This document shows positions 32,085-38,195 of a DNA stretch of 38,195 bases, one piece after another (within the stretch, counting starts at the first letter, position 1; every line of letters starts with the position of its first letter). The stretch spans positions 1 to 38,195 of the forward strand of contig NZ_JAGGOF010000105.1 of assembly GCF_018614775.1 (NCBI RefSeq), read 5' to 3'. Made by a program: the position numbers and the translations under genes. This stretch comes from Pseudomonas fluorescens. Lineage in GTDB: Bacteria > Pseudomonadota > Gammaproteobacteria > Pseudomonadales > Pseudomonadaceae. The notes under the pieces are model-generated. The model was not told the origin of the DNA, did not search any database, and saw only the letters and a program-made list of their open reading frames with translations.

Positions 32085-32963
32085 ATGGATCTGTTCGACG
32101 CAATGCACATGTTCGTACGGGTGGTCGAGCGGGGCTCGTTCTCGGCCGTTGCCAGGGAGTTGAACCTGGGCCAGCCGGCAGTCAGCAAGCAGATCCGCGC
32201 GCTGGAGCAACATCTGGGCGGGGCGTTGTTCGCCCGTAGCACTCGCCATCTCGCGTTGACCGATCAGGGGCAGCGCTTCTACACCGAGAGCAAGGACATC
32301 CTCGCCAGCCTGAACAGCGCCAGGCTCAGCTTCGCCAGCGGCCAGGAACAAGTCGCCGGCCCCCTGCGGGTAGCGGCGCCAATGAGTTTCGGGCGGTTGT
32401 GCATAGCCCCCCTGATGGGAGAATTTCTGGCCCGTCATCCACAGGTTCGGATCGACCTGAGGTTGAGCGACCAACACGAAGACGTGCTGAAGGAGAACAT
32501 CGACGTCGCCGTCCGGGTCGGTGCGGTGAAAAACGAAGGGCTGGTGGCTGTGTCCCTCTGCGACAGCCCACGCCAGGTGTACGCCGCTCCCGCGTACTTG
32601 CAGCAACACGGCACGCCGATTGAGCCGGCCGATCTGGTCCGGCATAACTGCCTGGGCTTCACGCTGCTGGAACACTATGACGTCTGGCAATTCGACCGGA
32701 AGGGCGAACAGCACCGCGTGACAATCAAGGGCAACGTCACCAGCAACAGCAGCGAAGCGATCCGGGAGATGGTGATCTCCGGACTGGGCATCTCGCTGTC
32801 ACCGCAATGGCTATTCGCCGCCGATGTTCGCCAGGCTACCGTGACCACCGTGCTTGATGATTACCGGCCGCTGGCACTGCCCATCAGCGCAGTGTTCAGC
32901 CAGGACCGACGCCGCTCGGCAAGAACCCGCGCTTTTGTGGAATTTTTGCGAGAGCGTCTTTGA
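32085..32963 (+). CDS. LysR-family transcriptional regulator
   Basis: This 292-aa protein has the N-terminal winged HTH at 1-60 (FVRVVERGSFSAVARELNLG, QPAVSKQIRALEQHLGGALF) and a substrate-binding domain from about 90 (GPLRVAAPMSFGRL; LRLSDQHEDVLKENIDVAVRVG). This is the branch common for regulators of aromatic or quinone stress genes. The 107-nt gap to the divergent oxidoreductase gene should contain its binding site; I see no clear palindrome there. Effector unknown. Confidence 0.92.
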   Translation: MDLFDAMHMFVRVVERGSFSAVARELNLGQPAVSKQIRALEQHLGGALFARSTRHLALTDQGQRFYTESKDILASLNSARLSFASGQEQVAGPLRVAAPMSFGRLCIAPLMGEFLARHPQVRIDLRLSDQHEDVLKENIDVAVRVGAVKNEGLVAVSLCDSPRQVYAAPAYLQQHGTPIEPADLVRHNCLGFTLLEHYDVWQFDRKGEQHRVTIKGNVTSNSSEAIREMVISGLGISLSPQWLFAADVRQATVTTVLDDYRPLALPISAVFSQDRRRSARTRAFVEFLRERL

Positions 32964-33003
32964 AAAGGCGACTTGTCCGGCCCACGGTACCTTTCGAGCA
33001 GGC

Positions 33004-34317
33004 CTAGGACTCACACACCAAAGACCGCTGCGCCGGCGTTGTATACCGCCCGGGGAAATACAACGCAGCACCCACCCCTACGGCCCCCATCACCACGCAA
33101 TACCCCACGCACACCCATGGGCTCCACGGTACCAGCGCAATCAGCAGCAAGGGCGTCATGCTGGCCCAGAGTGCGTAGGCGATGTTGTAGGTGAACGAAA
33201 TGCCGGATACGCGGATTTTCGCCGGGAACAGGCTGACCATCACCGAAGGTACCGCGCCGACCACGCCGCAACCCAGGCCGGCGACGGCGTACGCCAGGCC
33301 TAGCCAGGCACCGCCGTTGATCAAGTTGGCGTAGAGTACGGTAATGCCCAGGGGCAGCAGCAAGCTGTAGAGCATGACGGTGCGCCAGGCACCGATCCGG
33401 TCGACGATGAGGCCAGCCAGGACGCAGCCGATGTTCAGGAAGACGATGCCCAGGCTGCTCAGGGCGAACGTGTGACCGGCGGTCATGCCGAAGCTTTTTT
33501 GCATCACGGTCGGGGTGATGACCACGAACACCACCACAGCGGAGGTCAGTACACAGGTCAGGATGGCAGCGGGCAGCAAGGCATGCCGGTGGTCGCGCAG
33601 GACCGTGCGCAACGGCAGCTCGGCCGCGCCTTCGCGGTTGGCTTGCAGGGCCATGAAGATCGGTGTTTCGCTCAGCCAGCGGCGTAGCCAGACGCCAATC
33701 ACGCCAAAGACCCCGCCCAGCAGGAATGGCAGGCGCCAGGCGTAATCGAGGATCTCCGCCGGGGTGTAGATCCGCGCCAGCGCGGTTGCCGTCAGGGCGC
33801 CCAGCAAGTAGCCGAATGTCAGCCCGGCCTGGAGAAAACCCAGGGCATAGCCGCGATGGTGCAACGGCGCGTGTTCGGCCACGAATACCCAGGCGCTGGG
33901 CACCTCCCCGCCCACCGCCGCGCCCTGCAGGATGCGCAATGCCAACAACAGCAACGGCGCGAAATAGCCGATTTGCGCGTAGGTCGGCATGACCCCGATG
34001 AGCAGGCAGGGCAAGGCCATCATCAGGATGCTCAGGCTGAACACCCGCTTGCGTCCCAGGCGATCGGCAAAGTGCGCCATGAGGATCCCGCCCAGGGGCC
34101 GCGCCAGGTAACCGGTGGCAAAAATCCCGAAGCTTTGCAGCAAGCGCAGCCAGTCGGGCATTTCCGGTGGGAAGAACAACTGGCTGAGGGTCAGGGCAAA
34201 GAAGACGAAAATGATGAAGTCGTAGATCTCCAGGGCGCCGCCCAAGGCAGCGAGGCCCAGGGTTTTGTAATCGGATCGGCTGAATCGGTCGCCTGGTAGA
34301 TGAGTTTTGGCAGTCAT
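33004..34317 (-). CDS. MFS transporter, metabolite:H+ symporter (MHS) type
   Basis: This 437-aa inner-membrane protein has about 12 hydrophobic segments and the MFS signature between helices 2 and 3 (GGILMAHFADRLGRKRVF). FIIFVFFALTLSQLFFP near the start and LRILQGAAVGGEVPSAWVFV are typical of the MHS group (citrate, proline/betaine, dicarboxylate carriers). Substrate cannot be assigned. The ATG at 34317 is chosen; a TTG 2 codons earlier is possible. The ribosome site is weak. It converges with the LysR gene and follows a 57-aa ORF by 34 nt. Confidence 0.88.
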   Translation of the reverse strand: MTAKTHLPGDRFSRSDYKTLGLAALGGALEIYDFIIFVFFALTLSQLFFPPEMPDWLRLLQSFGIFATGYLARPLGGILMAHFADRLGRKRVFSLSILMMALPCLLIGVMPTYAQIGYFAPLLLLALRILQGAAVGGEVPSAWVFVAEHAPLHHRGYALGFLQAGLTFGYLLGALTATALARIYTPAEILDYAWRLPFLLGGVFGVIGVWLRRWLSETPIFMALQANREGAAELPLRTVLRDHRHALLPAAILTCVLTSAVVVFVVITPTVMQKSFGMTAGHTFALSSLGIVFLNIGCVLAGLIVDRIGAWRTVMLYSLLLPLGITVLYANLINGGAWLGLAYAVAGLGCGVVGAVPSVMVSLFPAKIRVSGISFTYNIAYALWASMTPLLLIALVPWSPWVCVGYCVVMGAVGVGAALYFPGRYTTPAQRSLVCES

Positions 34318-34351
34318 AGGCAAATTCGGAAAGTTGGGAACGGGCGACAGC

Positions 34352-34525
34352 TCAGTCGTCGCGAGCGTTGTCCACGGGCTGGGCCGGCGATTGACCTGGC
34401 GCGGCGTCTTCGGCCTCGTCGGCAGGCAGGAAATCCTTGCGGCTCTGGGCGATGGCCCGGCGTATTTCGTCGCCCTTGGTGGGGCAGTTCTTGAGGCGGG
34501 CGATGCCGTCGGGTTTCTGCGTCAT
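34352..34525 (-). CDS. 57-aa hypothetical protein
   Basis: This short polar protein has no signal or TM segment: MTQKPDGIARLKNCPTKGDE leads into a basic helix and an acidic, Pro-rich tail. The ATG at 34525 is supported by a perfect GGAGG 6 nt upstream; an earlier in-frame ATG at 34531 is right next to that site and too close. No family is recognised. It is encoded just before the MFS gene and may be co-transcribed. Confidence 0.6.
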   Translation of the reverse strand: MTQKPDGIARLKNCPTKGDEIRRAIAQSRKDFLPADEAEDAAPGQSPAQPVDNARDD

Positions 34526-34598
34526 CGCCATCCTCCGGCTTGAATGAACAGGGGCTCGATAGTGCTCGTTTTTGGCATGAGATGCCAACCCTGGGGAC

Positions 34599-34640
34599 TG
34601 GGCTGCAGCGCAGCCCAGCGGGAGCAAGCGCCCTCGTCAC
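34599..34640. repeat. REP-like element, second family
   Basis: A GGGCTGC/GCAGCCC hairpin followed by a sequence whose reverse complement reads GTGACGAGGGCGCTTGCTCC, closely matching the left arm at 10166. It lies between the PEBP gene stop and the 57-aa ORF. Confidence 0.65.
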
Positions 34641-34655
34641 AAAAGGCCAGCACGG

Positions 34656-35216
34656 TCAGCGATGGTAGCGCCGCACCACGCTGCTGTTGCGCAGCACATG
34701 ACCGTTGATTTTTTCCATCAACTGGGCGCGCGTAAGACCAGCGGGCAGGGCCTCCGGGGGCAAGTCCAGGGCGAACAGCTGAATCAGGTAGTGGTGTGCA
34801 CTGTCGCCAAGGGGCGGGCAAGGGCCGATGTAGCCATGGGTGTTCTTGCTGTTGATACCGCTCATGCCTTCCAGCGAGGCCTTGGTGCCTCCACCTGCCG
34901 GAATCTGCCGAGTGGTGGCCTTGATCCCGTAATGGACCCAATGGTCGACCCCCTGGCCTCGCTGGCCGTCCGGGTCCAGCATGACAATGGCGTAGCTCAG
35001 GGTGCCGGGCGGGCCGGCGTTCCAGCTCAGGGCCGGGGAAATGTTCTTGCCGCCGCAATTGTTGGCGTCACTGGCCGCCGCAGCGGTGAAGAGGCGGTCG
35101 TCCGACACGCCGGGGATGTTAAGGGTGAAGCGCTCCTCGGCCTGGGCAACGCCTTGTGCGCATAGCACCAGGGCGAAGGCCGCCAGCCAGGGGGTGAGGG
35201 AATTCAATCGGGTCAT
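34656..35216 (-). CDS. Periplasmic YbhB/YbcL-family PEBP protein
   Basis: This 186-aa protein has a Sec signal peptide (cleavage near AQA-EERF) and the phosphatidylethanolamine-binding (Raf-kinase-inhibitor-like) fold. Marks are the CGGKNISPALSWN entry, YAIVMLDPDG, DHWVHYGI, NTHGYIGPCPP, and HHYLIQLFALD. Bacterial members bind small anions or lipids and may inhibit periplasmic proteases; the ligand is unknown here. The ATG at 35216 is chosen over a GTG 3 codons earlier because AAAGGTG lies about 7 nt upstream. Confidence 0.9.
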   Translation of the reverse strand: MTRLNSLTPWLAAFALVLCAQGVAQAEERFTLNIPGVSDDRLFTAAAASDANNCGGKNISPALSWNAGPPGTLSYAIVMLDPDGQRGQGVDHWVHYGIKATTRQIPAGGGTKASLEGMSGINSKNTHGYIGPCPPLGDSAHHYLIQLFALDLPPEALPAGLTRAQLMEKINGHVLRNSSVVRRYHR

Positions 35217-35420
35217 ACCGGGCACCTTTTGCGGATCAGGCCATGGACGGCCTGCGAACTATAGCCGCAGCGCCCACAAGGTTGCAGTGACAATTATGCT
35301 GAACTTGCTTCAACCCAGGGAAAGACCCTCAGTCCACTGGCAGATGAGAACAGCAATCCGACCCACGCCGGCACGCTGATGAATACATCGATGACCACCA
35401 GAAAAGGTCGTTGCAAGCTG

Positions 35421-35438
35421 GTTGCGCTTACGCGCAAC
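35421..35438. repeat. Small hairpin in PEBP-DUF945 spacer
   Basis: GTTGCGC and GCGCAAC form a perfect 7-bp stem around TTAC, directly followed by a GCGCC/GGCGC stem at 35439-35455. Together with the terminator at 35464 these fill much of the spacer. No function is apparent. Confidence 0.45.
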
Positions 35439-35463
35439 GCGCCATGCCTGGCGCATCAAAAAA

Positions 35464-35494
35464 AACCGGCCCGTGCGCTGTGCACGGGCCGGTT
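35464..35494 (-). terminator. Terminator after DUF945-like gene
   Basis: AACCGGCCCGTGC and GCACGGGCCGGTT form a perfect 13-bp stem with a 5-nt loop. The A-run at 35458-35465 makes a U-tract on the minus strand. It lies 20 nt after the gene stop. Confidence 0.92.
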
Positions 35495-35514
35495 CTGGAG
35501 GTTGCCTGGGGCGG

Positions 35515-37020
35515 TTACTGGACCGCGACCCCGCCGCCAATCTGGTTCATCACAAACGCTGTGAATTGTTCGACCGTCATCTTCTGACCGTTGAAATCAA
35601 CCTGATTGTTGGCGTAGCGCAGCTTGGTCACCACGTCATTGCCTTCGAGCGTTGCCAGTTTCGTACCCACGGCCATGGCGCTGAACATATCGCTGGTGGC
35701 ACTGGCTTGGTCGGCGATCAGCTTGGCGTCAGTCTGACCTTCCATTTGCGCCTGCACGGTCATCAGGTCCACCAACATTGGCTTGGAGACCTTGAGGTTG
35801 AAGTCCAGCAGCGCCAGTAATTGGCGACCCAGCTCATCCGGCGGCAGATCCAGGGATTGCGGCTTGGCAAGGTCGATAACCAGGCTTGCACGGCTTTCGC
35901 CGCTGGCGGTATTGAACGACAGGTTTTCCAATGCAATTTGCGGGGCGCCGGCCAGGAGTTTTTCCAGATCGGCCTTGACCTGTGCTTCTTCCGCTTCGGT
36001 CAGGTTCAGCTCGGGTGTTGGCTCTCCGGCAGCAGCGGCTTCGGCAGCGGCTTTTTCGTACGGCTGCAGCTTGGCCTGGTAAACCTGCATCAACGACATC
36101 GTGGCAGGGATGTCCAGGTTCTTCAGGCTTACCGCCATCTGCGCTGAACCAATGATCTTGTCGTTGAACGACACTTCACCGATCTTGTAGTCGGCACGCC
36201 CCGAAGCGCTGGTGCCGTTCTCGGTGCTGCTGTTCTTCATTTCCAGGCTCTTCAGGCCCAGCACCGACTTCGGCTCACCAAAGGTGGCCTTGGTATTGCT
36301 CAACAACAGGGCGTTATCACCCATGTAGTAGCCATAGGTGCTTTTGCTCAGGTTGCTGGCCAGCGTCAGCCCGTTGATCTCAATCTGCAGCGGCGTCTGG
36401 TCTTCGGCGACGGTGCTCAGTTTGAAGCTGTCCATGTAGCCATCAGCCTTGACCTTTTGAGCCTTGGCACTGGCGGCCAGGTCGATTTTCAGGCCAGAGA
36501 AGATCAGCTGGGTTTTCTCGTCCAGCTTGGTGTCCAGCGGCAACAGCTCATAGGTGCCATTGATGGACTCGTCGTAGCCCAGGTTGACCACACCCTTGAG
36601 CGGCGATTTGCCCTGGGTAGCGGCGAACCACTTATCGGTCAGTGGATTGCGCTCAAGTTCGCTGTGGCTGGTGGCCATGACCGGCAACCACTTAAGTGTT
36701 ACCAGACGCGAGAACGGAATTGGCCCGTGTTCGATCTTGTCGACGAAGAGCAGCTCAACCGACTCTCCGCCGAACATCTCGCCCTCACCTTTGAGACGGT
36801 AGTGGGCGGTGCTGCTGAAGGTGCCACGGTCCATGGAAACCAATTCCAGGACAGCCGTGCTGTTGGACCCAGCCAAAGCCGTTTGCATCTGTTTGTTGCT
36901 ATCGGCAATAGCGTTGTTCAGAACGCCTTCCAGCTTGGTGCCGGTGTACCAGGCGCCACCCGCGCTGATGGCACCGACCGCCACGACGATCCCCAGAAGT
37001 ACGCTTGCTGATTTATTCAT
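35515..37020 (-). CDS. DUF945 (YdgA-like) family protein
   Basis: This 501-aa protein starts with an N-terminal membrane anchor (SASVLLGIVVAVGAISAGGAW, in part). A long periplasmic body rich in short beta strands and Ser/Thr/Lys follows. DUF945 features are YTGTKLEGVLNNAI near the start, repeated LKSLEMKNSST-type strands, and a C-terminal NNQVDFNGQKMTVEQF. E. coli YdgA is a relative; its function is poorly defined. The ATG at 37020 begins the anchor; the frame extends 19 codons upstream without support. It is transcribed alone and ends at the terminator at 35464. Confidence 0.82.
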   Translation of the reverse strand: MNKSASVLLGIVVAVGAISAGGAWYTGTKLEGVLNNAIADSNKQMQTALAGSNSTAVLELVSMDRGTFSSTAHYRLKGEGEMFGGESVELLFVDKIEHGPIPFSRLVTLKWLPVMATSHSELERNPLTDKWFAATQGKSPLKGVVNLGYDESINGTYELLPLDTKLDEKTQLIFSGLKIDLAASAKAQKVKADGYMDSFKLSTVAEDQTPLQIEINGLTLASNLSKSTYGYYMGDNALLLSNTKATFGEPKSVLGLKSLEMKNSSTENGTSASGRADYKIGEVSFNDKIIGSAQMAVSLKNLDIPATMSLMQVYQAKLQPYEKAAAEAAAAGEPTPELNLTEAEEAQVKADLEKLLAGAPQIALENLSFNTASGESRASLVIDLAKPQSLDLPPDELGRQLLALLDFNLKVSKPMLVDLMTVQAQMEGQTDAKLIADQASATSDMFSAMAVGTKLATLEGNDVVTKLRYANNQVDFNGQKMTVEQFTAFVMNQIGGGVAVQ

Positions 37021-37178
37021 GAGTGACCCGATTGATATCCATGGTTGAAGAAAGCCGTCGTCTTCCCTGACCCGCAAGGGGGTGTGGCTCGACGCCGTGA
37101 AGTGGTGCGGAGATTACCATCAGGCAGCCCTTCGGGCCCAATGTTTAAAGGGGGAAAAACCTTTTCTTGCGAGGCGGT

Positions 37179-37814
37179 CTACGAATATTGGACTTCAATC
37201 TCGTCGAGTTGATGGTCGAATGTCTTGAGCCGGGCCGTCCACGTGTAGACCAATACTTCGAAATCACGATTGATCACCGCTGCGCCTGATGAGTCCGCCC
37301 GCGAGTCGCAGAAGTCCAGTTGGTAGCGCTCCCGGGCCATGGCGTTAGCGACGTCGCACAACTCACGAGCATTATTGAGCCAATGCCAGCCATCCTGGGC
37401 AACTTGCTTGTCCAAGGTTGCGCATTGGGCTTTCAGAGCTTCCAGACTCTTTTCCAGTGGCGTGCCGGTAAGCTCGCCCATGACTTCCTGGAACGTACGG
37501 CCAGGCTGCCAGTAGCTGCCCCAGAAATAGCGGTCGAACACGGTTTCGACGCGCCGGAGCGCGACCTTGGTATCCCAGATCAGCACCAGGGTCTTGCCTT
37601 GTTCGAGGTGTTTTTTCTTGATGCGTTGGCCCTGGAGCGATGCCCAGGCCACTGTTGCGATGGAGATCACACCGATCAATGCCGCTGCGCTGTCCAGGAA
37701 GAGCAGCGCCTTATCGATCTGGTGAGTGAGCATGACGCCATAGAAATAGGTGGCCGAAAGCAGCATCAAAGCCGCTATAGCGCACCAGAAGCCAGGAGCA
37801 TAAGGGTTTTTCAT
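37179..37814 (-). CDS. Two-TM membrane protein of unknown function
   Basis: This 211-aa protein has two N-terminal TM segments (about residues 9-27 and 39-57: WCAIAALMLLSATYFYGV; SAAALIGVISIATVAWA). A basic KKKH stop-transfer and a soluble C-terminal domain follow with WDTKVALRRVETVFDRYFWG and WLNNARELCDVANAMARER. No family is recognised. The ATG at 37814 has GGGGA about 9 nt upstream. It stands between the DUF945 gene and the rRNA operon end; no operon partner is evident. Confidence 0.7.
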   Translation of the reverse strand: MKNPYAPGFWCAIAALMLLSATYFYGVMLTHQIDKALLFLDSAAALIGVISIATVAWASLQGQRIKKKHLEQGKTLVLIWDTKVALRRVETVFDRYFWGSYWQPGRTFQEVMGELTGTPLEKSLEALKAQCATLDKQVAQDGWHWLNNARELCDVANAMARERYQLDFCDSRADSSGAAVINRDFEVLVYTWTARLKTFDHQLDEIEVQYS

Positions 37815-37956
37815 TATTGGAATCCCCATGACCAGTCACGTCGCGGGCCCTTCGTTCGCCAGCACCCCGACTACCACAGCATAGCAACGGCAGCGGGGTT
37901 TGCCGGGGAATACAGGCAACCAGAAGCTCGATCCGATTACTGGCCTAAAACGACAA

Positions 37957-37986
37957 AACCCCTGTCTGCGTCAGCAGACAGGGGTT
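37957..37986 (-). terminator. rRNA operon terminator
   Basis: AACCCCTGTCTGC and GCAGACAGGGGTT form a perfect 13-bp stem with a 4-nt loop, 13 nt after the 5S 3' end on the minus strand, followed by TTGTCGTTTT. Confidence 0.92.
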
Positions 37987-37998
37987 CTGGGAATTCAA

Positions 37999-38114
37999 TC
38001 TTGACGATGACCTACTCTCACATGGGGAAACCCCACACTACCATCGGCGATGCATCGTTTCACTGCTGAGTTCGGGATGGGATCAGGTGGTTCCAATGCT
38101 CTATGGTCGTCAAG
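37999..38114 (-). rRNA. rrf: 5S ribosomal RNA
   Basis: On the minus strand the sequence reads CTTGACGACCATAGAGC, then CCCATCCCGAACTCAG, AAACGATGCATCGCCGATGG and GGGGTTTCCCCATGTGAGAG, ending TCGTCAAG. The ends pair as helix I. This is the standard Pseudomonas 5S sequence. Ends may be off by one or two bases. It is the last gene of an rRNA operon entering from the right. Confidence 0.96.
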
Positions 38115-38195
38115 AAATTCTGTGTCCCGCTCGTTCAACAACAACGAGCAGGCGAAAATCGATAGCTTCTACTTAAAACAAAACCCCTACCTGCA
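38115..38195 (-). other. 23S-5S spacer (partial)
   Basis: The sequence upstream of the 5S gene holds a hairpin (GCTCGTT at 38129-38135 with AACGAGC at 38143-38149) that may be a processing stem. The 23S rRNA 3' end is not reached within the window. Confidence 0.6.

Noticed and set aside
1..38195. CRISPR array
   Set aside because: No regularly spaced short repeats were found; the repeated sequences are REP/REPIN palindromes and the island-flank repeat.

Overview
The window looks like a chromosomal segment of a Pseudomonas from the P. fluorescens group. The evidence is high GC content, many REP/REPIN palindromes of the GTGGGAGCGAGC...GCTCGC type, and a run of genes whose order I recall from Pseudomonas: cysAWT-sbp-oscA, a PAS-GGDEF-EAL gene divergent from desA, a PAS-GGDEF gene, an HDOD response regulator and gabDT. 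The right edge runs into an rRNA operon (5S rRNA on the minus strand). All naming is by reading protein motifs; no database search was run.

Layout. 1-4151 (minus): sulfate uptake operon oscA-sbp-cysT-cysW-cysA. 4542-6873 (plus): an orphan type VI secretion cargo cassette with two tandem PAAR genes, the second carrying a glycine-rich membrane-active C-terminus, followed by an overlapping two-TM putative immunity gene. 6882-12762: core signalling and lipid genes, namely a PAS-GGDEF-EAL protein, the desA fatty-acyl desaturase, a PAS diguanylate cyclase and a receiver-HDOD regulator. 12895-15790 (minus): gabD-gabT for GABA catabolism. 16140-16216 (plus): tRNA-Arg(CCG).

The accessory region of most interest runs from 16227 to about 25247, directly downstream of the tRNA. 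It holds a complete-looking type I Wadjet (jetABCD/MksFEBG) anti-plasmid condensin operon in which jetB carries a one-base frameshift. An imperfect direct repeat of about 98 bp brackets the operon; its left copy is the tRNA 3' flank and terminator. Next comes a translationally coupled pair (an uncharacterised 244-aa protein and a PIN nuclease), a 90-aa unknown gene, and a divergent XRE regulator with a candidate operator. The region ends in an inverted copy of the same terminator stem. No integrase is visible, so the module may have moved by recombination between tRNA-flanking repeats.

25274-30786 (minus): an ECF sigma/anti-sigma pair, a YfbK-like VWA lipoprotein, and a lipoprotein cluster (CsgG-like, DUF4810-like, DUF799-like and one unknown). 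30976-37814: a quinone-oxidoreductase-like gene divergent from a LysR regulator, an MHS-type MFS transporter preceded by a 57-aa ORF, a periplasmic YbhB/PEBP protein, a DUF945-like protein and a two-TM protein of unknown role. 37957-38195: rRNA operon terminator, 5S rRNA and the start of the 23S-5S spacer.
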